NCBI RefSeq assembly: GCF_042186555.1
Contig: NC_133324.1
Location: 194,332,140 to 194,396,139 of the forward strand
DNA from: Aquarana catesbeiana
Lineage: Eukaryota; Chordata; Amphibia; Anura; Ranidae
DNA: 64,000 nt
Direction of reading: 5' to 3'
Shown here: one piece after another, positions 54,551 through 64,000 of the stretch
Position numbering within the stretch: position 1 is the stretch's first letter
Layout: the number at the start of each line of letters is the position of its first letter
Notes under the pieces: generated by a model
The model's input: the letters and a program-made list of their open reading frames with translations, nothing else
Database searches by the model: none
What the model was told of the DNA's origin: nothing
Position numbers and translations under genes: made by a program

Positions 54551-55580
54551 TATTTGGCTGTCTAACGCAAATTCATTAGCACGTTTTGAAGCCTGACTCT
54601 TGGGAATAAAAGTCATTACCTTTGCAGTTCCCCAGAATTAATTGTGTGTTTAGCTTAGGAGATGATAAATGAGGTGGTATGCTTACTTTATTCCTTGCTC
54701 CCCCAGCAGCTGGAAATTTACCCTAATGTTTAACGTCTTTGGATGTGGATGGGCCCTCGATGACCTCACATACAATGCAGGACTGCTAGCATCACAGAGC
54801 TGCAAATGGTCAGGCAGTTAAGAAAAGCGGATTCGGGGCACCTATCTTAAAGCATGGAGTAAGCCTGCAGGGAGCAAAGAATAAAGAAAGTATAAATTAG
54901 AGAACAGGTGTGTCACCGGCGCAAATAATACAAATATATAGTGCGTGACTATTGCAGAAAAAAATGTCAGATCTGCTGCAGTTATAAGTTCCCTATAGTC
55001 CCCGAGCTTCCTGATGACACACGATTGTATGCAAAACGCATAGAGGCTTCTGGGTAAACGCCGACATCACTTCCTGACCTAACCCGCACCAGACCGAGGC
55101 TTAGATCCTGGGAGATAAAGAGGCGTGAGCTAGCCACAAAAACACACTGCTGGAAAGACTTAGTGCCGATCTTAAGGCACTAGATTTGTGAGTGCACGTT
55201 TTATATATTTACCTTATTGATTTAATTAATATATTCTAAAACATGTCGCGCAATGATGGATGCCTGCTTTTTATGAGATATTAAGACTAATGTGGAGGTG
55301 TAAGGAGTAACTATTGGCAACCTATATGGAAAATCCCAGATAAACCCATAAGAGTGGAGTGGTTAACCCTGTATAAACCAAAGGCGGAATATTTTCTGGT
55401 TTCTGGTGAGTGTCCATTTCAGAAGGTGGTGGTGTTTCATGAATTGGTGAAAAGTTTTTTAAACCACGGATGTGAATTTGTGCACGTGGGATTTGAATAA
55501 TCAGCTTGTGAAGAGGATTATTGGGACTATTGTTAAACATGTTTTATTATTTAACATTTTTCATCATGTATTCATATTTT

Positions 55581-55626
<46 letters not shown>

Positions 55627-56025
55627 CGTTTTTGTGGTAGAGATATATGAGCATTTTAGGATCACTGCACTGCAAGGATTAACATAAAGGGTTGTTTTTC
55701 CTCCAGAGTTCAGCTTTAGGTTGACAAATCAAATCAGTGATATCAAAAATGCACCTTTCACATATAAATACTAATAGCCTAGGCACCCACAAATTAACAT
55801 AGCTCGCATACCACTGTTTCTGATCTATAGATTGCATTGATGGTCATCAGGGAGTCAGTCTATAAACAAACAGAGGTCCTCCACAAAGACTTTGTGTAAG
55901 ATTTAAAAACTAAAATAGGCAACAGAGCAGCAGTAGAACATTGGTACCTTATCATTTACAACTGACTTGTCTCATGCTGCTTGAAGGATAACGTTGCATG
56001 ATTCTAAGCCTACTTTAAGAAAGTG
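54551..56025. other. No gene recognised; one repeat-like block
   Basis: At 55010-55050 lies CCTGATGACACACGATTG followed by CAAAACGCATAGAGGC, the repeat core discussed elsewhere. A TA microsatellite is at 55585-55623. No coding sequence was recognised. Confidence 0.35.
55585..55623. repeat. (TA)n microsatellite
   Basis: About 19 TA units in AT-rich DNA. Confidence 0.93.
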
Positions 56026-56028
56026 AAG

Positions 56029-56203
56029 AAAAGCCTGGAGCAAAATAAATAAAATAAATAGTGCAGGGCTGACATGACAGGGGAAACAGGGTACAGGGAT
56101 AGTAGGGGAATGAGGACTGGTAGAGTTTAGAGTGGGAGGGGGCAGGAGTTAAGAAAAGGAGCAGGCCCCTCCCCCTGGTCACCACAGCATGAGAAAGAGT
56201 TCA
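56029..56203. repeat. Ngaro repeat A1
   Basis: GGAGCAAAATAAATAAAATAA, GGGCTGACATGACAGGGG, GGCAGGAGTTAAGAAAAGG and CCCCTCCCCCTGGTCACC recur in the same order in A2 (61860-62033) at about 93% identity by eye. The gag-like frame begins within its end. Confidence 0.92.
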
Positions 56204-58015
56204 GGGAGCAGCAGCATGGCCAATGTAGAACAGCTCCTGGCCCAGTTGCGGGCTGAAGCGGCGACACAGGGCGGGGTGGTTACAGGAGACCCAGGGGTCA
56301 ATGTCGGCACGGCCAGCGGCGGCGGCAGGTACCGTGGGGAGGAAGTCTGCATGAGCTCGGAGGTCTCGGCCTCCGGAGTGCTTTTCGCCCTCCCCCAGAG
56401 CTCAGCGTCAGACCGGGAGTCCCCCACGGGCACCTTCGGGCCCCCCTACGAAGCGTCCAGCTATGCTAGCGGGGGGGGTCCCGGAAGGAATCCCCCTCAC
56501 CTATGGAGCTCAGCAGACGGCCGGTCCGGCTGCTCCGGAGCGGCCTCTCGGCCCGCGTGGCGTCAGGAGCAGGAGAGCGTGGGCCCCGCCTGTGTCGTGA
56601 CGTCAGCAGGGACCCACAGAGGCTGGAGTTAGAGCGACAGGGCGGGACGCCGAGGCAGGTGGATGACAGCAGGGCTGAGGCTAGCCCCACCGGTCCAAGG
56701 AAGTCGGCACAGAAATTGGTGGGTGGGTATGCAGCAAGGAGTGGTCGAATGGCTGCTGGACCCTCGGCATCCAGGGCTGTGTCACCTGGAGGGCTGTCTT
56801 CCGGTGAGGATGAGAGGACCGGTCAGAGGTCGGAGGGCAAGCTGACGGGGTTGGATGATGATGGTGTTCCCCCTAGGCAATCGGCAGCGAGGGAGACAGG
56901 ATGGTCGGCTGGTGAGTTTATCCCTGTGCAGCCCGGTAAGTCTAACTTTACTTTACCTTCCATAGGACAGTCTAATGGTATTGTGGATTCGGGCCGTAGG
57001 GGTGGGCTGGATGTGCAGGCTGGGGTAGCTGTGGGGCTGGGGGGTCCTATTTGTTCTTCCTCTCGGGTGGGCACTGCTCACAGTAATGCAGTGGTGGGTG
57101 ATACTGGCTTGATGGGTTTCCTGGCGGGTATCAAGGAATTGGTTAGCAGGTTTGAGAAGGATGACAGAGCTTCCGCCGGTCCGGCGGGGACTTGGGTCCC
57201 ATCGGCGGGGGGGGCCGGGGTGGCCCCGGTGCTTGGGGGGAGGCGATTACTGCGGCGGAAAGCATGGTGGGGGATGCTGCGAGCAAGCATTTGTTTGGCG
57301 GATTCTGCAAAATGTGAGGCGTAAGTTTGTTTTGAGGGGTCTCTGAAGCCTGAAGTTCGGGAAAAAAATCTGGAAAGGTGACTACATGCGATTTTCTCAC
57401 TGCTGCCATTAGAGAAATTAAATCTGGATAGGGTTAAGCCGGACGACTCCAAAAAAGAAGACGGGGAAAAGCAGAGGTATAGGCTGATTCCGTGGACGTT
57501 TGCCAACTGGCTGCAGGCGTTCGCTATTATGGCTAGCGTTATCGGGAAGAAGAACACTGAACATTGTTCGGGGCTCTTTTGTTATCTGGACTCTGGAGTT
57601 GGTGAAGCGCACCGAGTCTACGGTGGGCATGGCATGGCTGAGATATGACCAGCAGTTCCGGCAGCGGAAGGCGATAAGTTCGTCTTTGAGGTGGGATCAC
57701 AAGGACATCAGTCTGTGGATGCGCCTCATGACTTCGGCGAGGGCCCCGAGTCAGTTTTTTCAGGGGGAGCGGGTGGACCTTCTTCCCCTGGACAATCGGC
57801 CGGTAAGAAAAAGGGGGCATGTTGGCAGTACAATGAGGGTTCCTGCAAGTTTGGGATTGCCGTTACAAGCATGAGTGTTCAGGTTGTGGAGGGGCCCACG
57901 CGCTGTCCAGATGCTTCAAGTATGGAAAAGGTTGTTCCGGAGAGGCTCCGCACAAGAGGGAGGATGCTGGTGATGGTGGAAAGGATGTGGCCTTTCTTGG
58001 TCCTATCCAGATAGG
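56189..58015 (+). pseudogene. Ngaro gag-like gene, frameshifted
   Basis: The frame opens at ATG 56189 (MRKSSGSSSMANVEQLLAQL) at the end of repeat A1. It moves to a second frame after a run of G near 56470 and continues to about 57200, where another G-run shifts it again. The conserved central region reads RYRLIPWTFANWLQAFAIMA and then SVIGKKNTEHCSGLF, followed in another frame by WLRYDQQFRQRKA. These resemble the nucleocapsid/capsid-like region of DIRS-group gag. Near the end lie GACWQYNEGSCKFG and, one base out of frame, CRYKHECSGCGGAHALSRC, two zinc-binding clusters. At least four frameshifts, several at homopolymers. Not functional. Confidence 0.8.
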
Positions 58016-58018
58016 AAG

Positions 58019-59482
58019 GTGGCCCAGTTGTTGGAAATGGGTTTTTCAGAGGGGTTTCGGATACCTTGTGCTTTGAAGGCAGTTTCACTGGTGTCTCGCA
58101 ATTTAAGATCGGCCATGCAACATTCAGATGTAGTTTCAGAGAAGCTGCGTAAGGAAGTTGAGTTAGGTCGCACGGGTGGACCTTTTCCCTCTGCGCCGTT
58201 CGCTGATTTGGTGGTATCCCCGTTGGGGGGGGTAGTGTCGAAGATGGAACCCAATAAATTTAGGCTTATACACCACCTTTCCTTTGCCAGAGGGGGGTCG
58301 GTCAACTATGCCATTGACCCAGATGAATGTTCGATGAGTTATACCTCGTTGAATGCGGATGTACATTGGGTTCACCACTATGGGCAGGGGGCTTTGATGG
58401 CAAAGGCCGATGTTGAATCGGCTTTTTGTTTGCTTCCAGGTTCACCGATGGGATGCTCCATCTCCTGTGCACTGTTTGAGTTGTTTAGCTCATTCCTGGA
58501 ATGGGTGGTCAGGGATGTGTCAGGAGTGAATTCTATCATCCATTACCTGGATGACTTCCTTTGCGTGGGCCTGGCATCTTCCAAGGTCTGTGCGGTGCTC
58601 TTGGCTACGTTGGAACACGTCGTGGATCGTTTCGGCATACTGTTGGCGCCTGAGAAGAAGGAGGGACCAAGCACAGTCATCACGTTTGTGGGCATTGTCC
58701 TGGACTCGGGTGCCATGGAGTGCCTGAGGACAAACTGGCGCATCTCAAGGGGGAAATTAAGGGTATGCTAGGAATGCACAAGGTTCAGCTTCGGGTGTTG
58801 CAATCACTGTTAGGCAAGCTGAAATTTGCGTGTCGTATACTGCCGATGGGGAGCGTATTCTGCCGACGGCTTTTGGCAAGTATGGCTGGGATCAAGTCGC
58901 CCAACCAAGGGGCACTTGGTTAAGGTGCACAGGGAAGATTTGCGGGTGTGGCACTCCTTCCTGGAGTCCTTCAATGGGAGTGTGCTGTGGATGTCTGGCC
59001 CTGTTAGCAAATTTGATTTGGAGCTATTCACGGACGCGGCTGACTCTACAGGTTTTGGGGCTTTCTTGCAGGGCCAGTGGAGTACGGGTCCATGGCCGGG
59101 TTTCACAAAAAATTTGGTGCTACTGGAGTTGTTTCCGGTGGTGCTGGCAGTGGAATTGTGGGGCATATCATTCAGGGATCTGAAGGTGTGATTTCACGGA
59201 GATAACCTAGGGGTGGTGCAGGTGATTAATAGAATATCTGCATCATCTCCCCCGGTTGTACGGCTGCTGCAGCACTTGGTGTTGCGATGCCTGCAACTAC
59301 ATGTGTTTATTTAAGAGGTGCATCTTCCGGGAGTTGAGAATGTCATAGTTGATACGTCGTCTCGCTTTCAGTGGAACAGGTTCCGAGAGTTGGCGCTGGC
59401 AGCAGAGCAGCAGGGGGTCCCCTGTCCCGACTGGCTGTGGAGGATTGCATTGGACACGTCTCCGGATGGATCAGGAGGTCGG
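58019..59482 (+). pseudogene. Ngaro reverse transcriptase / RNase H pseudogene
   Basis: The RT part is open from 58019 to about 58720. It has SPLGGVVSKMEPNKFRLIHH with LSFARGGSVN, and then MAKADVESAFCLLP, the motif with the first catalytic Asp. About 25 residues are then missing before GSPMGCSISCALFE. Next comes IIHYLDDFLCVG, the YxDD catalytic box. A frameshift near 58735 leads to LKGEIKGMLGMHKVQLRVLQ and SLLGKLKFACRILP. Another near 58900 enters RNase H: DLELFTDAADSTGFGAFL (Asp), LELFPVVLAVELWG (Glu), HGDNLGVVQVINR (Asp) and NVIVDTSSRFQWNR (Asp). Stop codons interrupt at about 59190 and 59313. All catalytic residues of both domains are visible, but the frame is destroyed. Confidence 0.9.
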
Positions 59483-59485
59483 TGA

Positions 59486-60340
59486 GTGAGGCTACGTGGG
59501 CATACGTATAGCAAGGTATGGCAGGAATGGTTGGCTTTCGTTCATGGGGCTGGTGAGGATCCTGCTGGCCCGGAGGCGAGGTTGCTGGTCTTGTATTTTA
59601 TTTCCAGGCACATGGAGGATGGGGTGTCAGGGTCTGCTATGGGTAAAAAGTTGGCGGGCTTAGCATTTCTGTTTAAATGACAAGGGCTTCCGGATTTTAC
59701 TAAAGATTTTTGGGTGCGCCAGGCACTAAAAGGGTATAGGCGGACAGTTTGTCACAGGGACAACAGACGACCGGTGTCAAGGATAGTGGCGCAGTTAGTG
59801 GGGGTGTGTTCCTCGGCTTATGAGGTTTCGTTGTTCAGGGCGGCTTTCTTGTTAGCTTTCTTCAGGGCTTTTTGGATCAGTGAGCTTGTCAGCCCTTCTA
59901 AAAAAGTGCAAGGGGGGATTTGGGGTCACGATGTGATATGCAGGGCTGATGGGGTATCGTTGCTGTTGCGTAGATCTAAGACGGATCAAATGGGCAAGGG
60001 CAAGACTGTGCAGGTCTTCTCCTTGCCGGGCTCGCCACTGTGTCCGGTGGGGGCTGTGCAGGGTTTTTTGGAGGTGGGTCCGGCAGCTACGGGGTCGTTC
60101 TTACTGCATACGGATGGGTCCCCTTTATCAAAATTTCAATTTGTTTCTATTTTAAGGGCGTTAGGATTAGAAGAAAAGGACTTTTCTTCTCATCCCAGAA
60201 TAGGGGCGGCGACTGAGGCGGCCAGGTGTGGGATGGATGCTGAGTCGGTTAAGCACATTGGCCGTTGGGAGTCGCGCAGGTTTAGGCTGTACAGTTGCCC
60301 ACATCTACTGGTTGGGTTGTACCAAGACTGTGATGTGGTG
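59486..60340 (+). pseudogene. Ngaro tyrosine recombinase pseudogene
   Basis: The frame runs from about 59486, has a single in-frame TGA (59678-59680), and continues open past 60320. The N-terminal core-binding part includes KVWQEWLAFVHG and ARLLVLYFISRHMEDG. The catalytic part includes SLFRAAFLLAFFRAFWISEL, with the Arg of motif I, and LLLRRSKTDQMGKGK, the conserved Lys region. It also includes SSHPRIGAATEAARCGM, the His-x-x-Arg, and KHIGRWESRRFRLYSCP, with the Trp and the nucleophilic Tyr. All tetrad residues are present, so the single stop is the only obvious lesion. The enzyme integrates the circular DNA form of such elements. The end of the original frame is uncertain. Confidence 0.88.
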
Positions 60341-60374
60341 GGGCGTGTTGAGGTCATGGTGGTGTGTTTGTTTT

Positions 60375-60785
60375 TGTCAGGGCTGGGCTCAGCCCTTCCT
60401 TCTCTGAGCTGGCTGCTCAGCTGTCGGCTAATTGCCAGCTCCTTTCTCTCCACAGTGACTCAGCTGTTGATGACCTGCTCGTCAGTTCTGCCTACTTAAA
60501 GCCGTCCAGCTTACTTCATCTCTGCCTTTGGTCACATCTCTGAGACTTTCTCCTGCGTTCCTGTTGAAAACTTGCTCGGCTGACATCCCTTCTGGCTCCT
60601 GATCCTGCTTGCAGTACTACTACGTTGATCTCTGGCTGTCTGACATTGGCATTGGCTGACTACCTGATCTGGTTACTGAACTCTGGCTACGTATTGACTA
60701 TGCTTACTCTGTTTACCTTTTTATTATTATTAAACAAGTGTGATTAAATGTACTTCTGTCTCGGTCTGATTCATGGTTTCTGACA
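60375..60785. mobile_element. Solo LTR inside the Ngaro element
   Basis: TGTCAGGGCTGGGCTCAGCC begins it and TTCATGGTTTCTGACA ends it, with TG...CA termini and the short inverted TGTCAG/CTGACA. The 5-bp sequence GTTTT lies immediately outside each end (60370-60374 and 60786-60790). It is a 411-bp solo LTR left by recombination of a full LTR retrotransposon. Family not assigned. The interior TCTGGCT/TGACTACC words and AT-rich 3' part fit a gypsy-type LTR. Confidence 0.9.
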
Positions 60786-60790
60786 GTTTT

Positions 60791-60802
60791 CTTCTCTTTC
60801 AG
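60791..60802 (+). promoter_or_regulatory. Candidate 3' splice site before the hydrolase
   Basis: With the LTR removed, the sequence reads a T-rich tract then CTTCTCTTTCAG|GTGCAG, a good splice acceptor, and the hydrolase reading frame starts right after it. This suggests that the hydrolase is expressed as a spliced downstream exon. The donor was not identified. Confidence 0.4.
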
Positions 60803-61399
60803 GTGCAGTGCAAGGCCTGATCTGGATACTGGGCCATTCCTATGTGTGCTGGGGGGACAAAAAGGGCGGATTCTAGGCTGGACGGTCGGCAATTGGGGTT
60901 CTTAAGACAGGAAGCTTGTGTTTGTTGGCTGGGAGTTCCGGAGATGTTCTGGAGCAGGATGGTTCCAGAGGTGCACCGTTTTGCACGTCTGGATAGGCTG
61001 CCCGACATTTTAATTTTGCACATGGGCGGCAATGACCTAGGTGTTAGATCCATGTTGGATATCACGCGGGACATCAAGTTAGATGTGATTCATCTCCGCA
61101 TGGCATTTCCAGACATGGCAATTGTGTGGTCTGACATGGTGGCTCGGACAACATGGAGGATGGCCAGGTCTGTAGAGAGTATTAACAGGACCCAGAGGAA
61201 AACTAATAGGGATGTGAGCAGGTTTGTGGTGAAGAACGGGGGGTTGGCGATAAGGCACTTGGAGTTGGAGGTGGAGACATGGAGATACCTAAGGGGCGAT
61301 GGAGTGCATCTGAACGTGGTGGGGATTGACATATGGGCATTAGGGCTGCAGAATGGCATTCAGAGAGCACTTAGGGTGTGGAGAGGCACCCAAGGGTAA
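60803..61399 (+). pseudogene. Ngaro SGNH (GDSL-like) hydrolase, near-intact
   Basis: After the candidate acceptor the frame reads LIWILGHSYV, block I with the catalytic Ser in GHS rather than GDS. One base out of frame, after a run of G, it continues open from 60842 to 61399. This part has RLDGRQLGFLRQEACVCWLG, DILILHMGGNDLGVRS (block III, Gly-x-Asn), the middle VIHLRMAFPDMAIVWSDMVA, and WRYLRGDGVHLNVVGIDIW (block V with Asp-x-x-His). The SGNH catalytic Ser, Gly, Asn and His are all visible. Hydrolase-like genes have been described in Ngaro elements. The substrate is unknown. The single frameshift near 60848 would block it unless corrected. It is otherwise the best-kept gene of the element. 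Confidence 0.85.
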
Positions 61400-61423
61400 G
61401 GTGTTTCTCTTGGGTGCTGTGGT

Positions 61424-61859
61424 GGGTGTTGGTCTTTGTGGGTGAAGGAAGATATTTCCGAAGATATTTCGGAAGGAAGAGTTCATGACCTATCGGTGGT
61501 ATGGGTCCTGATGGTGGTATTCCAGCTAACGGAGGTTTAGCTGGGAATTGGTAATGGGTGCACTGCAGTCAGTGGTTGTCTCTGAGCCAGCCTGTCGGCT
61601 TGAGGGTTACAGCAGTGCAGTATTTACACAGATGGTTATGAAGGATCCTGCAAAGACCAACGCTAGGATGGACTGATGGGTTAATAACAGATGTTTAGGT
61701 TGATGTTAATTTGAATATATTTGTTTAATAAATAAGGCTGCAACGGCCTATGTTTTACTCCAATTTTGATATGGTCTCATTAATAAAGTTAAGGGGGGTA
61801 AGAAGTTGGAGTAAGAGGGTAGTTGAGCAGTAAGGTACATCTGTTATACAATAGTCAAG
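61424..61859. repeat. Ngaro repeat B1
   Basis: GGGTGTTGGTCTTTG through ACCTATCGGTGGTATGGG, AGCTAACGGAGGTTTAGCTG, AACGCTAGGATGGACTGATG and TATACAATAGTCAAG recurs in B2 (62137-62579). B1 has an extra internal GAAGATATTTCCG duplication. B2 has an extra TATTAGCATATTTGAG. Confidence 0.93.
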
Positions 61860-62033
61860 AAAAGCTCGGAGCAAAATAAATAAAATAAACAGGCGCAGGG
61901 CTGACATGACAGGGGAAACAGGGTACAGGGATAGTAGGGGAATAAGGATTGGTAGAGCTTAGAGTGGGAGAGGGCAGGAGTTAAGAAAAGGAGCAGGCCC
62001 CTCCCCCTGGTCACCACAGCGTGAGAAGAAGTT
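61860..62033. repeat. Ngaro repeat A2
   Basis: Copy of A1, directly joined to the end of B1. A1 and A2 diverge after GAAGTTCCC / GAGTTCAGGG. Confidence 0.92.
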
Positions 62034-62136
62034 CCCGCCCACCTTCCCCCTTTTTTTTGTGGTTTTGTGCTTGTCTGGTTGTGTTGTTCCTTTTTTCCTG
62101 ACAGGGCAGTGGCGATTTGGATGTCGTGGCAGTGTC

Positions 62137-62579
62137 GGGTGTTGGTCTTTGCGGGTGAAGGAAGATATTTCCAAAGGAAGAATTCAGGACCTATCGGTGG
62201 TATGGGTCCTGATGGTGGTATTCCAGCTAACGGAGGTTTAGCTGGGAATTGGTAATGGGTGCACTGTGGTCAGTGGTTGTCTCTGAGCCAGCCTGTCGGC
62301 TTTAGGCCTATTAGCATATTTGAGAGGTACCACAGTGCAGTATTTACACAGATGGTTATGGAGGATCCTGCAAAGACCAACGCTAGGATGGACTGATGGG
62401 TTAATAACAGGTGTTTATGTTGATGTTAATTTGAATTTATTTGTTTAATAAATAAGGCTGCTACTGCCTATGTTTCACTCCAATTTTGGTATGGTCTCAT
62501 TAATAAATTTAAGGGGGGTAAGAAGTTGGAGTAAGAGTGTGGTTGAGCAGTAAGGTACATCTGTTATACAATAGTCAAG
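62137..62579. repeat. Ngaro repeat B2, right end of element
   Basis: Copy of B1. It ends AATAGTCAAG at 62579, where flanking DNA (GTCATGCTTATGC) begins. Confidence 0.92.
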
Positions 62580-62905
62580 GTCATGCTTATGCACACTAGG
62601 GGGCTCTGAATCATATAGGAGGCTTCACTTTCCTAAAGGGAATATATAGTATTCTTGCATATCCGACAGACAGATCCACACTCTAAGTTAGTTATTCACA
62701 CATGTAAAGCTCTAAAGCACATGAATCCTATTTCACTTTCCTAATGGGATACCTATAGTAAGTTTGTACATAGTTTCTTTGCTTTGTGACAGCGCTAGTC
62801 CCTGCCGATGTGTGGCACACAGACACACAGTATTCACACTAATGTAGATTGAAAAATTCCAGAGTTTTGTTTCTGAGTGAAGAAGACTGGCTTGTCAGGG
62901 TTTTC
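62580..62905. other. No gene recognised
   Basis: AT-rich flank of the Ngaro element. TTCACTTTCCTAA...GGGA words occur twice (62625-62640 and 62732-62748), a short duplication. Confidence 0.35.
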
Positions 62906-63357
62906 CAGGGGTGCCGGCCCACCTATCCATGCATCCGCCCCCCCAATCTAAATGCGGGGCGCCGGACGCATGGATTCCAATTTTTTTTTTTAAGCACGCA
63001 AGAGGCTCTAATAGGCTTCAAAAAAGGGTGGGTTCCGGGCGCAGAGCACTGCGCCCCGAGCCCACCCAGTTGTGTGACAATAGCAAGTAAATGTGTCATG
63101 AGACCCATCACCTGATTGATTGAAGGAAAAGTGCTCCTATTGGCCACCTAGGAGGAGGAGGGAGGATACGCTCAGTGGAAGACACCATGATGCAGAGAAG
63201 GAAGAGGCTCAGGGGAAGCCGCCGCCCATTGCTTGGAGGAAGCGCTGCCCAATAGAAGAGGTAAGTTCTGGACTGGTGACCGACCGACTGGGGGATGGGG
63301 TGCGGGAGCATTGTTTGCCCCCCCCCCCTAAAAAAAATATACCACCAGCCGCCACTG
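62906..63357. mobile_element. hAT-like MITE, CAGTGGCGGCTGGTG family, inverted
   Basis: The right end CACCAGCCGCCACTG is the complement of the family's left terminus at 48536 and 10338; the left end CAGGGGTGCCGGCCC is more diverged. The block GGCTTCAAAAAAGGGTGGG matches 10408 and 48940 inverted. The frames at 63108-63494 are by-products. Confidence 0.65.
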
Positions 63358-63359
63358 TT

Positions 63360-64000
63360 TGTAGTCTGGAGCTTGAAGGCTTCAGAATGTCTTGGGTGGA
63401 TGAAGCCAGTCTTGTGTCCAGGTCTTTCTGGAGACTTGCAGGTTGTGTGAGTTTGCAGGTGTGCATTCTCATTATAAGCAGGACCAGGGTATAGCTCAGG
63501 CCCTGTCAGGAGAGAGCGGCACGATCCAGCCAGGAGACAGTTGTGCTCCCATTAAGAGATGTGATACTCTTGAGAGACTGCACTCCATGTTGGAAAGATT
63601 CCTCACTTTCAGGACTGGGAAAGTCGGGACAGCTGAGTGAGACTGGGAGAACTGAGGTGACTACACGAGTTCAGGGGAGAGGCTGTAGGTCTCAGGGGTG
63701 TGAGAGAGCCTGGGGTACCAGGAGATCCCCTATCTAGAGGCCATGAGTGGGCCCATGTAGCAAGGTGCTGTAACTAAAAGCTGAGTGAGCCAGGGAAGCA
63801 AAAGAGCAGGTCTGAAGGATTCTCACAAGAGCAGTGGTGCTGCTGAAGAGGAAGCTTAGCATTTTCAATAGCTGTTTTGCTTATAACGCTTTGTGAAGCT
63901 GAAACCCCTGTGTGGGAAATACTGACGCAAGAGACTTTGTTTTTTTTCCTTTCCTTTGTTCAATAAAAGTGGGCCAGCTAGACCCACAGTTCAGGCTGGC
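63360..64000 (+). repeat. Possible LTR or repeat 3' part, runs off window
   Basis: No coding pattern. The sequence ends with a T-rich tract, CAATAAAAGTGGGCC and CTAGACCCACAG, like the polyadenylation end of an LTR. Without the next bases the end cannot be tested. Confidence 0.25.

Larger units (their letters stand above)
56029..62579 (+). mobile_element. Ngaro-type (DIRS group) tyrosine-recombinase retrotransposon
   Basis: The split direct repeats A1 (56029-56203), B1 (61424-61859), A2 (61860-62033) and B2 (62137-62579) are the arrangement known for Ngaro elements. Between them are gag-like, reverse transcriptase/RNase H, tyrosine recombinase and SGNH-hydrolase sequences in that order. There is no target duplication as such, but AAG stands just before A1 (56026-56028), at the B1/A2 junction and at the end of B2. 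This is expected if a circular intermediate recombines at a short shared core. All genes are damaged, so the copy is dead. Confidence 0.93.

Noticed and set aside
57078..57557. 159-residue minus-strand frame in the Ngaro gag region
   Set aside because: The plus strand carries recognisable gag-like sequence; the minus frame is a GC-rich shadow without family motifs.
1..64000. CRISPR array, rRNA or tRNA genes
   Set aside because: No spacer-repeat pattern, rRNA core or cloverleaf-like sequence was recognised. The regular repeats present are a minisatellite, microsatellites and the 355-bp units.

Overview
The window reads as repeat-saturated vertebrate nuclear DNA, most likely from a frog with a large genome (an anuran, possibly a ranid). 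This is inference. The one host gene encodes a TICAM2/TRAM-type Toll-receptor adaptor, known from tetrapods. The repeats are mostly DNA transposons (Tc1/mariner, piggyBac-type TTAA elements, hAT-like and Harbinger-like MITEs), with a Ngaro-type tyrosine-recombinase retrotransposon and CR1- and L1-like LINE remains. There is no prokaryotic gene organisation, CRISPR array, rRNA or recognisable tRNA.

Layout. 1-12.4 kb: a decayed Tc1 element inserted in the hairpin of a TTAA MITE, several MITEs, an L1-like 3' end, two ~1 kb piggyBac-type non-autonomous elements and a Harbinger-like MITE. 12.8-18.6 kb: a 5.8 kb piggyBac-type element with a transposase C-terminal remnant, a large palindrome and three 355-bp tandem units. 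18.7-20.6 kb: a CR1-like LINE fragment inside a possible LTR. 22.0-23.0 kb: a further TTAA element. 23.15-27.98 kb: a Tc1 element split by a 3.1 kb piggyBac element and by a third sequence that replaces its catalytic core. 28.9-29.5 kb, minus strand: the intact TIR-adaptor coding exon, the only intact host gene seen. 30.0-31.9 kb: a foldback element with arms of about 220 bp. 33.95-36.33 kb and 45.96-47.80 kb: two Tc1 copies of one family, each carrying Harbinger-like MITEs at the same internal TTA. 38-45 kb: more TTAA elements. 50.8-51.8 kb: a 45-bp minisatellite. 52.7-54.55 kb: a TTAA element interrupted by a 1.27 kb insert flanked by a 14-bp repeat. 56.03-62.58 kb: a Ngaro-type retrotransposon with the diagnostic A1-(genes)-B1-A2-B2 split repeats, broken gag, reverse transcriptase/RNase H and tyrosine recombinase genes, a nearly open SGNH-hydrolase gene, and a solo LTR with a 5-bp target duplication. 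62.9-64 kb: another hAT-like MITE and a possible LTR end.

Only the adaptor gene is likely to serve the host. All transposon genes seen are broken by frameshifts, stops, deletions or lost catalytic residues. The most informative structures are the insertions within insertions, several of which can be proved because an undisturbed copy of the target survives in the same window. I found no convincing undescribed system. The strongest leads are the hydrolase-bearing Ngaro element, the recurrent MITE insertion site in Tc1, and the foldback next to the adaptor gene.
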